Shown: positions 45,247-56,029 of the stretch, one piece after another | Layout of the letters: each line of letters opens with the position of its first letter | How positions within the stretch are numbered: position 1 is the stretch's first letter | Source of the DNA: Gnetum montanum | Lineage: Eukaryota; Streptophyta; Gnetopsida; Gnetales; Gnetaceae | Assembly: GCA_015680685.1 (NCBI GenBank) | Contig: MNCI01020745.1 | Location: 445,272 to 509,271 of the forward strand | Direction of reading: 5' to 3' | DNA length: 64,000 bases | Position numbers and translations under genes: made by a program | Notes under the pieces: model-generated | Told to the model about the DNA's origin: nothing | What the model saw: only the letters and a program-made list of their open reading frames with translations | The model's database searches: none

Positions 45247-46116
45247 TGATGAGTAATGAGTAGTCCCTATGCCAAACCATATAAATCACAAGCATTGCAC
45301 TAGCAATCCATTCGAATTCCATGGACTTAGCCCCTAAATGCACCAATGGACAAAGATAATGACTTAGAGACGCAATTGTTGTCTTCTTGTCTTCACTTGG
45401 GTAAGTTCAGTTGTATGGTTAAGTGTAAGCCAAGGCACATGATATTTATTTATATTTTATGTTTTATTTATTTAATCTAAGTATGAAACAAAGGTAATTA
45501 ATTGGAAATTAACTAATTAACTAATTAACTATCTAATGCCTTTAATCTAACTAGCTTAACATAAGCATCCGAGTCCACTTTCCATTCGCATCCTAAACTC
45601 ACTCTAACACTTTTGGGCTACCAAGTATCTATTGCTTGGTGTACCAAATAGCCACTACTAGGATTACCAAGCATTAAGCTACATGTTTTAAGTGGTCACA
45701 CTTATGTGTTGTTATTAAGCACATTAATTAACTAAGGACATGAATGTAAAGTGCATAGAAATAAACATTAATCTATTCTAAGTGCTACAAGGAATTCAAA
45801 GAATCTCATCTTTATTGTCATCACATCAAGGTGTTCAGGTACATTGATGCTTGAATAAGGATCCATATAATCCTTGAAGTCCTACTGTGGGCATCCATTT
45901 TTAACTCTGGGCTAAGAAAACAACAAGACTTCGACTAGGCTACTAACTTAACATTGCCCAAATATAGTGGGTACACATTTATATAGGCAAGACTAGACAC
46001 TGCATTGATGCATCAAACCATACGTCGATGGGGCTATGTCAATGGGTACATTGACGAGGCTACTTCAATGCATGCATGTTGATGTAGCCTATCGAATGAT
46101 TCATCAACAATGATCA
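45247..46116 (-). repeat. 5' LTR of element 0
   Basis: Starts TGATGAGTAATGAG and ends AACAATGATCA at 46116, followed by AAAAC (46117-46121), which matches the five bases before the 3' LTR. 870 bp. Confidence 0.82.
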
Positions 46117-46121
46117 AAAAC

Positions 46122-46229
46122 CAAGTATCATCTACTAGCATACTTACATTGTCCATCCACGAATTACGATCTGGTCACGCATGAATGCTTGTGACTTGTA
46201 TGGTGAAGAGTTGGAATACCCAGCTACTC
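46122..46229 (+). repeat. Older Athila-family LTR remnant, right part
   Basis: Contains GATCTGGTCACGCATGAATG, GTGACTTGTATGG and ends CCAGCTACTCATCA, the plus-strand LTR terminus of this family (compare 3225-3284). It continues the segment 3285-3859 once element 0 is removed. No primer site follows at 46230. Confidence 0.55.
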
Positions 46230-49200
46230 ATCAATAAGTTAGTAAACAAAACATTGTGACACCTTCTTATAATAGTGTTATTACAAATAAGACACCTCAT
46301 TTTATTATTCCTAATAATGTATATTAGTCATTGGTTGTTTATCTTACATCATAATATGTGTTCACTCAAATTTTGGATTATTTGGTAATCAAAGTTTTAC
46401 TTAGTTAAATGGTATGATGCAAAAGAATAACATTTAAGGCATTCATGCTAGATACTATTCTCGTTTTTCTTTTTTGTTTATTTTACTTTTGAGTTAGGTA
46501 TTACTTCAATGGTCCAATATGCCTTAGATATAAGGTCCTTTATGTATAAGCATGTAGTGTTAATAATTCATAAGTGGAATCTGGATTTTGATTCCCAATT
46601 TGACAAATATTTTAAAGTTCCAAGTTTTGTTGAAGTACTTTATCAACAACCAAAAAAATTACAAATGGTACTTGGCTTGAATGACTTCTTGATATTATGC
46701 TTTTGCATTACATTATTTACTTATGAAATGAAACTCTAATGACGAAGTAAGTAACCTATAATTTAACTAAATATATACATGTTGTAAGATTAGCAATCTA
46801 TGGTTCATTTCAATAAGTAGAAATAATAAAATCTAAAATTATACTTGCAACAACAGTGTTCATTTGAGGTAAGCACAAGTTGTTGGCCAATTGGTTAGCT
46901 TGCAAAAGCTTTGAAATCACAAGTGCTGGGTTTAATCCCTAGTACTAGCATCCCTTTTGCACTTGCTATCATGAATAGGACTTGCTATTTTGAATAATTC
47001 AAAATCCTCCACTAGGGAAAGATAAAATTAATTCTTTACTAGTGTTTGATACTAGCAAAGCAACAAGCTTACTAATTAAGTTATTATGCCAATAAAATCA
47101 TGTACCCTTTAAGTGTGTTAATCAACAAGTTTCATTAGCTATTATAACTCTAAGCTCTAATGAGGGTAAGCTTTTCTTTCTTACTTATGGGCCTATACAC
47201 AATCTCTCATTTCCTCTCCTTAAGAGAGAAGAATGCTCCATGTGCTCTTACCTCATTTCATAGTTTATTCAGTTCATCATTTTCTTTGTGTTAATTAATC
47301 AATAATAACTTCAAAAACACTACATAGAAATAGAATAAAATAGCTCCTTACATAACTTCATACATTATTATGTTATTCTTAAGTTCTACCTAAGTATTGT
47401 GCTAGTTGTATGGCTTGAGTGTGCATATAGTAAAAGTTTGATTTCAACAACCTTCATCATGGAGTACAAAAAGTGAAAACTTTATGTATTTTCTAAAGTA
47501 ATTATAAAAGAAAAGAGAATTTAGGAGTGAAATCTATTTAGAAAAAAATATATTATTATTATAGTAATAACAAATTTATATGGGTGTGTTGTATAAAATT
47601 CAAATTTAAATGCAAGAGATACAAAAATAATGCTTTAATTTATGAATTTAGGGAAAATTTCAAACTTAATATGATAGGTTGTTCTTACAAACATTTATGA
47701 ACACTTTAAAAAAATTTAGTATTTCATGAACAAAAAGTTCATCATCATCTTAGTGCCTTTACTAAGAATGAAAAGCTCATGATAGAAAAATTTTTAAACA
47801 AGAGCGCAGGAAGGGAGGAAGCAAAGTTGCAGAACGTTTTTTGAGCTTGTATACATAAGCTTTGCATATAAAAGTTTTTTTTTCTTTTTCTTTTTTTTTT
47901 TTTCTTTTTTTGCTCTCTTGCGACACATTTGTATGTGTTAAGAGTGCAAAGAAAGAAGGGAGAGATGCTTACGTTACCCAAGTATATTTTAGTTTTGTTT
48001 AAGAAAACTTTGGCACTTCTCATTTTCTCTATATCCTTGAGAATACAATTGCAAGTGATATTAATATAATATGATCTAGATTTCTCAAAGAAAACAAAAA
48101 ACAAAATGTAATTTGATTATATGCTATATCCAAAGTCAAAAGTCTTCATTGAATGATTTGTGAAAAAATCATTTCTATTTAATAGATGAGTATCTTGACC
48201 ATTGTGATACACTCCTAGGTGCATAATATTGAGCTATAATGTTTTAATTTGGCTATATAAGTAAATAATGTTACAAAATTGGTTCTAGATCCAACACATC
48301 CTAAGCAATTTGACTATATACCTTAGAAGACATCCCCTACCTCACTCCCTTGTATAAAGAGTATGCCTTGTTAATGGTCTAAAGGTTACTTCCCTTTTGG
48401 AATAGGGGATGGAATGAGTTTGGAGATCTTTATTGCTCCATATTATCACAACCATCATAAAGAACTATGTGGCCCTGATTCCTTCATGTATTGCATCATA
48501 AGGATGCATAGGCTTGTAAAGGACTTTGGCTTTGATGCTTGAGCCACTGCCTTTCGCTTGGAAGTGGGGATTAGGGCTAGATGCATTAGAATATGAATGT
48601 GTCTTGCCTCTCTTAAAGAGAGAGTGTTATGAGTTTATGTTAGTACCCTCAAGTATATTGTGTGTATTATATTATTTTGGTTACTTGTGTAATTATGTAG
48701 TTGGCTTTGTGTACATGTGTACCCATTGCATTGGTCCAATCACATGTATGATTTCTAATGATGTACTCACTACACTCCTAACCATTGGACTAATATATTG
48801 TGGGAACTTATATTGTGCTCACAAGTGTTGTGATCGTTGAGAAGTAGTCCATCTTGGATATGATGGTGTTGAGGGGCACCTCGCTAGAGCAATGAATCCT
48901 CTCACCCCAAAAAGAAAGAAAGAATGTATATTGCCATAGAAAAATGTGGTATTCATCTTTATTACTATTTTGATTCTATTCTTTAACAAGGAATTTTGAG
49001 CCACTTACTTATTTCAACTATTAGATGATGAGATCCTATTTGTGTGTTGCTAATCATGCATTGCTAATAATAAGGAATAACTAAAAATAACTTTACTATA
49101 AGTACATCCTAAGATATATGACCAACACAATCTGCTTGAAGAATTATAAAAGAATATAACATTCAAGTCAAAGGTCACATTAACAAAAAAAAAATTGGCA

Positions 49201-49581
49201 AACATTGGTTGCAATCAGGCCACAACCAAGAGGTAGATGTAAGACCTCATTAGACAACACAAAACTACCATGATAGTGAAAACCTCGTGGCTAACCAATG
49301 AGCTAAACACACGAGGGTCTACATTAGAAGGGGTGTTGTAACTTGAAATGTTTTTACTCAGTATTGCTCACCAATGGAACCCATAACTTAGAAGTTCACA
49401 ATCAAAATCAAGAATCTTACCAACAGGCTAACACAGTATTGTTTTAGGCTGCTGAATTATAAACAAAGTTTTACCTTAACTAAGTTATATTTAACAGGAT
49501 GTCAAAAAAAAATAAAAATACTTTGTTTACATTTTCCTGGTGAAAGACATCGACAAAGAAAACAAGCTAATGAAAGAATAA
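46230..49581. other. Unassigned intergenic DNA downstream of the kinase gene
   Basis: No supported gene. A 76-codon frame at 46509-46739 and a 104-codon frame at 48526-48840 have no recognisable domain. AAAGAGAGAG followed by TGTTATGAG at about 48617-48635 resembles a Copia polypurine tract and LTR start, but no partner LTR or coding domain is visible. Poly-T tract at 47876-47916. Confidence 0.4.
46872..47000 (+). repeat. Possible tRNA-related SINE fragment
   Basis: TTGGCCAATTGGTTAGC (about 46881) resembles a pol III A box and GGGTTTAATCCCTAG (about 46928) a B box, 45 bp apart. No poly-A tail, target duplication or second copy was established. Confidence 0.25.
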
Positions 49582-49671
49582 TAATACACAAAATTGCTTG
49601 TTTCTTTCCAACACAACACTACCCAGTAATACACAAAATTGCTTGTTTCTTTCCAACACAACACTACCCAA
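49582..49671. repeat. 45-bp tandem duplication near the kinase gene 3' end
   Basis: TAATACACAAAATTGC...CTACCCA occurs twice in succession (49582-49626, 49627-49671) and is essentially identical. It lies 70-160 bp past the stop codon, so probably in or just beyond the 3' UTR. Confidence 0.9.
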
Positions 49672-49743
49672 AAGAGAGTTGCCTGGTTCCCTTACAACCC
49701 CATGCATCAGTGCGACCTACAGTACATAAGAATGATATGAAAA

Positions 49744-52700
49744 TCAATCGATCATACCGTAACGTTTTTTCCATTCCATGATGCTTAAACGAAGAGTATA
49801 ATTAGGTAAAATGTCAGTCTGACCCATCCAAGACCGACAAACTGATCTAGGAGGTTGTCCATGTTTCTCAAGCCAGTCTTTGATTGCTCTGTATTCATAA
49901 GTGAAGCCATCAGCTGCAATGTAGGGATCCTCCATTATCTCCTAAATCCAAAAGTTGCATCATTTCGAGCTCGAATCTCAGCTTTTAACAGCAAACATCT
50001 TCCTAGCAAAATTCAAAACACGGTAACATGAACAGGTAAAATTGAACCCGGCTTACCTTTAGTAGTGGGCAGTAGAATTGACTCGGAGGAGAAATCTGTT
50101 CTTCAAACGGAGAGAGTTCCTGAGCATTAGGTCTCAGTCTTTCCAGTTCTGGCAAGACAACTGCCTCCAGATCCGGCCTGTCTCTGCGACGAAGAGAAGA
50201 ACAGTTCAAGGCAAGACTTGCAAGCCGTTTTGCCTGATCAAGAGGCCAATCTCCTGCAGTTTTGTCCAATATCTCTCGGAGAGAATCATTTTCCAATGCA
50301 TCTTCAACCTTATCAGTGAGACCCATTGGTGATGTGCCAGTAAGCAATTGCAGGAAGATGATTCCCAAAGCATAAGTGTCTGATCTGCAGGTTACAGTTC
50401 CTGTCCTCTGATACTCTGGATCCATGTAGAAGAAGGTTCCAGCGAGAGTGGTGTTCCTGTATTCGGTGACAGAATCTGATGCATTGGGAGGAATAAGCTT
50501 GGATAAGCCCACATCACCGATCTTGCTTACAAAGTTGCGATCTACCAGTATGTTTGCGGGCTTGAGGTCACAATGAACAATGGGTTCTGGCTTGGCGGTG
50601 TGCAGGAATCTCAGGGCAGATGCCACTTCAAAAGCAATTCTGACGCGTACAAACCATGGAAAAGGAGTATTGGAGTCCCTGTGAAACAACAAGTCCTCTA
50701 GACTACCATTATTCATGTATTCATATACCAGGCATCCACGCTCAGGGCATGCACCAAGCAGTATCAGAAGATGAGGATGACGAATGCGACTTAAAACATC
50801 CACCTGCAAAATTTATAACCACCATGAACCTGTAATTACAATATCAAATGTCACAATGTAACAAGGTACAAAAACCAGAGGCACCATTCAGAATCCATTA
50901 AATCTAAATACAGTTAGTCGCACACAAGAAAAGGCTAAAAACACAAACAAACCAACATAATGAGAACTATACAATGCAACGTAGTATACACAATCTAACA
51001 CTCAAGGGACTGTATATGCGTTCTAGCAGTCATAGAGAAAACCGACAGGATCATTTAAATTTTTTTAATACATAATTACAGAAAATTCAGGGGCAGCAGC
51101 TTGGATCAGCACCTCTCGTTGAAATTCACGTCTTCCTTCGGCTTCATCTTCATTCAGGACCTTGATAGCCACAGTTGTGTGATCCAAGGTGCCCTTGTAG
51201 ACAGAGCCAAATGCTCCCCCTCCGATTTTTAAGCTTTCATTGAAAAAATTCGTTGCCAATTCAAGCTCTTCAATGCTGTACCTTCTACATGTTTGTTGCA
51301 TTGACTCTGGTTGTGTACAGGACTCTTCTGCCAAATTTTCTCTCCGTAATGCCCTTGCATTGGTCGTCGAAACCCTGTCAAGTGTCTATAGCAAAAGCCG
51401 AAATTATGTATTTTTCTTTGTTTAACAACTCAAATTAATAAACAGGTGTAAATCTTGCCTCAAAAAGTACAGCAACTTTAAACCGAAATGATTGACATGT
51501 GTCAGAATAATTTTGAATTACAGTAATAAAATCACTTAACACATGGATAAACAAATTAGGATTTCGTGAAGCCTATGATTGTACTCACCGAGTATGTTGT
51601 ACTCGGGTAATTTTCTTCAGAATTATCAAAATGCCCGCTTAACGTGTTGCTGCTTCGCTGGTCGGGTTGCACTCCCAAACTGAGATTGTTTTGTATTTGA
51701 TCCGATACAGATTCGGTGAAACTGGATGATCCAGGCGGCTGTTCTGTGATAGTTCCTAAACTTGTAGTAGATGTCGTTCGTGTTCTACGAAAGTTCTTGG
51801 ACGGTTTAGGACTACAACTACAAGACGAGAAACTTGAGCTACCTAGAACATGAAAAAAATGGTTGTAAAGGAGCCATTTACAAGGCCATATGTCAAAAGT
51901 AAAGAGAAAGGAAAACATTAAAAACAGAGCTAAAAACAGTAATTAAAATATGGTACTGTTGACTACCAAAGAATGTCTTTGAGCTTTTAGAAGAGCAAAC
52001 ACTGCTGGTATCAGAGTTATCCATGATAGAAACAAGCTTCCCGTTAGATATCACATATAAAGAGCAAGAGTCTGGGATTTTCGTGGCGATTGATCTCGGT
52101 ATGTCTGGGCCTTTTAACCTTCCGTCCAAATCAGAAAACAAACTCAGTACGTCTGTATTTCATTTACCTTCCGCTGACTGAATAGAAGAAAGTAGGTAGA
52201 AACATGAAGTAGGTAGAAACATGAACATGTAAGTGAAATGCATAAAATGAAAGACCGGATGGATGCCCAGTCTTCTGCCAATTTCCAAAACCTACCTTGT
52301 TATGAAATTTCGGCTAGTTGACCCAGTCACGAGCCTCGTGATTCGATTCCCTGTTACGTAGGCCACTATAGCATCCACAATGCTTTTATCTTCCAATACG
52401 ACAACTTCCGGCTTTACCTAATTTTCAGAAACAAATCAATTGCGTCAACGGAACATGGATGAATTAGCTAACATGTGGATTTGATTGTTAAGCACCTACC
52501 CAGAAACAAAAACAAACCGATTGATATTAACAAATCGTAGAAATATCCAATTCCAGCCTTGAACGGACAAACTGAAACGCATTCAATGATTGACCAAAGA
52601 GAATTCTGAACTAAACCTAACCTGCCTCTTTTTGCACAGAAACTCGAAAGGCTTGAGGAGGGCGTCTGTATTGTTTTTTATCTCTTGGAAGTAAGCAGCC

Positions 52701-53233
52701 GCAACCTGGGGAGAAGCCTGTTCCAAAGGCAAGTAGCCCACTGCAAAATTGTAACCATAAAACCTTTACAGTTCATGAAACGACAGAGAAGAATCTAAAA
52801 CAAAAACACCAAGCAAAATCCTAAACATAGAGAAATAAATTCGAAAAATAAATAAAGGGCATAAACGAAAACAGTCCGTTCCACCAATAAATGAAAGTTA
52901 ACAAAAGACGCAAAACCAAACAGTATTACTTGCAGTTGCAATGGAGACGACAGGGGGTCGAACATGCAGCAAAGTAATTGTATCGCCGGAAGAAGCAAAA
53001 CTGTCCAGTGCCCATTTCAAAGCACGTATGCTATCCTTGGCATCGCTAACCGCTACCACCGCCACGCAAGCAATCCGCAACGATGATGCTGCCGAGTAAG
53101 CAGGAGAAGAAAAAGAGGAAACAGGAGAAGAATCTTTATTCATTACATCCTCTGAACTCCGTCGCTGTTGGCTCTGCCTCATCTGATCGTTCCGGCTACA
53201 CAAAAGCTCTCTGATTCCGCGGAAGCATCTCAT
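49744..53233 (-). CDS. Plant U-box protein kinase (USP-like + kinase + U-box), 8 exons
   Basis: Predicted exons (minus): 52930-53233, 52622-52740, 52296-52417, 51967-52142, 51589-51842, 51113-51385, 50057-50803, 49744-49941; all joins keep frame and give 730 aa. Start ATG at 53233 is the first in-frame ATG after a stop. Residues 54-222 resemble a universal stress protein domain (RIACVAVVAVSD...ITLLHVRPP). Kinase about 374-640: loop GGGAFGSVYKG (380-390), Lys400, HCDLKPAN with Asp495, DVG at 513-515, MDPE. U-box about 658-725: FYCPLLK-EIMEDPYIAADGFTYE...LPNYTLRLSI. This is the RLCK/PUB architecture of Arabidopsis PUB32-53-type proteins: a cytosolic kinase fused to an E3 ubiquitin ligase module. 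HCD makes it non-RD; DVG is usual in this group. The usual coiled-coil linker is not evident; a Ser/Thr-rich linker (240-345) takes its place. The U-box second half is divergent. Confidence 0.88.
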
Positions 53234-54689
53234 GAACAATATCCGAGAATTCGACTCCTCAGAAGTTAAAACAAAATATACATCCTTTGGCACCTTCCTA
53301 CTTTCCTAACTTCAACTTCTTTTCTCAGACATCGATCTCAAAATCCTAGCTCAATCCTGAATTCCACAACCTCCACGGCCCGACCGACGACACAAACGAT
53401 AAAAATCCTTCGCTCATAACAAAACGCCTTTCCAAATCTCCTAGCACTTCATATCACATCCAAAGTATCCAGGCTCTTTCTGGACGAGAAAAAGCAGGCG
53501 CCTATTAAAAAAAAAAGACCTCAATTGGAAAAGCCACTTGTAAGATAAACTCGAGATCTAAATTCACGCATACATCGATCTCAGCTTGACCTTTGAATAT
53601 GGAAAAATTCGAAAACTTCGCACAACCCATGCGCATCAGCAAAGATCCCAGCTTCCCTACGCAAGCGGCGAAGTTTCGCGACAAATTCATAATTTATAAC
53701 ATACAGCTGGAAGAATCCGAAAATCCAAGGGTCGAGTCAAACGTCAAAGGAGCAGAGCGAGCGAGCGAGCGATCGAGCTTCCTTCGTATTATGCTCAGCA
53801 GCAGCCAGACTGGCCAGACGGCGTAAGAGATGCATTTGCTCACGACTCCCTGTTTTTTCATTTTCAGATTCTTAAGTTCGTCCTCCAATGGAGACTTCGC
53901 TAATCGTTTTCAGGCATGACCTTGAGCTCCTAATGATGAAGCGGCTGGAGCCGTACTCGTAAGAAGCACTCCTTCGCCGACCTGCCTTTTGAGAGAATCG
54001 TGTCACGGATTTGCTCCATCATAATCACGAAACCTTCCTTGCAGCCTTCCAAGCACAAATTGCATAGATGAGATTGAAGACGGATTCCGTTACAAGTGCA
54101 TTTCACAAAGATGATTAATCTAAAGACCTCGAATTTATTAAACCACAAATATGAGGCGCAACTGCCGAATTTTCCGCGCAGATATCCGCGTGCGTTAGGA
54201 CTCGAAAGAGGACAGGCCGACTAAATTAGTTTCCTGGAACCAGCGTGAATGGGTCCGCTCCGATGTCTGCTTTCAGCTAACACGTTTTCTTAAGCAATTT
54301 GCAGCCGTACCTCGGGACCAAGCATTAAATGCACCTCGTGGTTGGTGGGTTTTTATCTTCCCTTCTAATCTTTGCGTTTTTTGTGTGGCCGTCGATTGAA
54401 CACAATTTTGGTAATACTCTCCTATCCTATCATGTAAGTGCCTTGGACAGTATACTATTGACCAAATGCAATGTCTGGTATTCCCATCGGTCCTCTTTCA
54501 GTTTCCGTGAAAGTTGATGTTAGTCACAGAGTGAAAGTTGATGTTAGTCAAAGCGTAAATTAAGTGCCTTGGTCATGCACGTAGACACATTTTGAAGGCG
54601 TCAATAAAATTGAACTTCATTTTCTTTGTGCCAATATTATTCTTAGGTTTATGATATCCGTAATTGTTATGTACTTTAATTATTATTTC
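53234..54689 (-). promoter_or_regulatory. 5' flank of the kinase gene
   Basis: Region between the kinase ATG and the first retroelement upstream. Richer in G+C than the flanking repeats and free of transposon similarity up to about 54640. A GAGC tetranucleotide run lies at 53755-53772. No confident TATA box was chosen. A 24-bp tandem duplication (GTGAAAGTTGATGTTAGTCA) is at 54507-54554. Confidence 0.4.
53694..53861 (-). CDS. Possible 55-codon upstream ORF of the kinase gene
   Basis: ATG at 53861 opens MKKQGVVSKCISYAVWPVWLL and ends at TAA at 53694, 460 bp before the kinase start. It has a short hydrophobic stretch (AVWPVWLLLSII) followed by a basic segment. If transcription begins upstream it would be a uORF in the 5' leader; it could equally be a chance frame. 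No family recognised. Confidence 0.25.
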   Translation of the reverse strand: MKKQGVVSKCISYAVWPVWLLLSIIRRKLDRSLARSAPLTFDSTLGFSDSSSCML

Positions 54690-54861
54690 AATTTCAAAGT
54701 GCTTAACTATATGACTTAAGCCCACACAAGTGTGATTGGGAAAATAGGCATTAGCATGTAATGCTTAGCTATTTAGACATCCATATTAGCCCTAGTCTAT
54801 AGAGTTCAACTGAATTGCAACTGAATATGGTTAGGTGTAGAGTCTACTCTACCACTTATCA
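54690..54861 (+). repeat. 3' end of an Athila-family LTR
   Basis: Matches 3085-3284 in order: CACAAGTGTGATTGGGAA, the AGAGTTCAACTGAATTGC block and the GGTTAGGTGTAGAGTC block, then ACCACTTATCA directly followed by the primer-like site. Confidence 0.65.
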
Positions 54862-54929
54862 TTAGCATCATTGTCAAGGATAGGTTCTACTATTTTAGAT
54901 AGTTAGGAATATTCAAGAATTGTTGTTAG

Positions 54930-55570
54930 AACCCAAAACAAATTATCATTTGAAAATAATAATATTAGTGATAAAGATAAAGATAATAATTTTTAGAACC
55001 CAAAATTTTTAGAACCCAAAATTATCATTTGAAAATAATAATATTAGTGATGAAGATAATTATAAAGAATTTGTCGTAATACTACTATACCATATAGGCA
55101 TTTCTAATAGACTAGGAAGATTATTAAGAAAAGAGAATATTAAAACTATATTTTAACCTATCAATAAAATTAGTAATTGGTGTTCCCCTAAGAAAGATAT
55201 ATTAGAGAGCCTTGATTGTAAAGGGGTTTATTAACTAGAATGCCCTTGTGGAAAAGTATACATTGGAGAAAGTGGAACACGCATTCTTACTAGAATAAAA
55301 GAACATGAAGGATACATAAAACACAAGAGAATCGAGAAATCCCCATTGGTAGAACATATTAACAATTACTTAATAAATGAAATGAAATACACATAGCAAC
55401 TAGAAAAATGTAAAGTCTTAGCCAAGATAGAAAATTATTTAGAAAAAAAGAATCAAAGCATTCGCAAAGATTAAGCTACATCCCCATAATGTTAATAGAG
55501 ATAGAGGTTTAGAGATTAATGAAGGATGGTGGCCTTTCATAAGAAAAATTATGCATAATACAAAATGAAT
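54930..55570 (+). mobile_element. Penelope-like element remnant with GIY-YIG endonuclease domain (Dryad-like)
   Basis: The plus-strand frame from about 55018 reads DEDNYKEFVVILLY, ISNRLGRLLRKENIKTIF, a stop, PINKISNWCSPKKDILESLD, CKGVY, a stop, then LECPCGKVYIGESGTRILTR-IKEHEGYIKH and SPLVEHINNYL; after a one-base frameshift it ends IKLHPHNVNRDRGLEINEG-WWPFIRKI and TGA at 55567. The order 'GRLLRKENIKTIFKP', CxCGKVYIGExGxxxxTRxKEH, then N(R)DxGxxxxxxWWP is that of the RT/GIY-YIG junction and endonuclease of Penelope-like elements. The RT itself is missing (5' truncation). A short direct duplication (about 54933 and 55007) lies at the left edge. It sits between LTR/primer site and gag of an Athila-like element. 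Confidence 0.82.
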
Positions 55571-56029
55571 TAACAATTAATATTTTTTGAAAGGTCCTAA
55601 GTTCAATCTCAACCATTATCCAACTTATTAACTTCCAAATTTATATCAAATATAATAATAATACTGATAATAATAGTTAGCTAGTTAATTAATATTCATT
55701 ATTCTATAATATTAAATACTTTACAAATAGGGCTTTATTAAACATAACACTACTCTTTCATAATAATAATAATAATAATAACAATAAATTTCTATAATAA
55801 TTATAAAAATAAATAAATAAAAATATTAGCTGATTATTTAAATAAATAATAAGCTTGATAATAAATATGACCAACTTTTCCTAGGAAATATATAAATAAC
55901 CTCTTCCATTCTTATTATTTAGGACAATTAATGATGAATCTAGCGAGGATTCCAAACTAGTATAGTTTTTAAATTGTAAGAAGCAAAATCCAAGAAAAAA
56001 TATTTTTTTCCTAGCACACTTATAAATTA
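55571..56029. other. AT-rich tail with AAT microsatellite
   Basis: No gene. (AAT)n run at about 55761-55787 and other A/T-only stretches. May be the 3' tail of the Penelope-like insert; the right boundary cannot be fixed. Confidence 0.4.

Larger units (their letters stand above)
3865..46116 (-). mobile_element. Element 0: old Athila-like Ty3/gypsy retrotransposon hosting three nested insertions
   Basis: Outer boundaries are LTR ends starting TAATGAG (3865; family start is TGATGAG) and ending TGATCA (46116), flanked by the 5-bp direct duplication AAAAC at 3860-3864 and 46117-46121. On the minus strand the order is 5' LTR (45247-46116), Asp-tRNA-type primer site, gag, protease, RT, RNase H, integrase, third ORF, and a truncated 3' LTR (3865 to about 4509). 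Removing elements 1, 2 and 3 with their duplications leaves about 12.1 kb, close to the 12.8 kb of element 1. All reading frames are broken. It is the oldest member of the nest because three other elements interrupt it. Confidence 0.85.

Noticed and set aside
46872-46945. tRNA gene
   Set aside because: A- and B-box-like strings occur but no cloverleaf can be folded with a plausible acceptor stem; at most a SINE fragment.
48526-48840. 104-codon plus-strand frame with hydrophobic segments
   Set aside because: No family resemblance; overlaps a possible Copia polypurine tract and appears to be chance.
53231-53293. Longer kinase N-terminus starting at 53293
   Set aside because: That start would be GTG; the first in-frame ATG is at 53233 and a stop lies shortly upstream.
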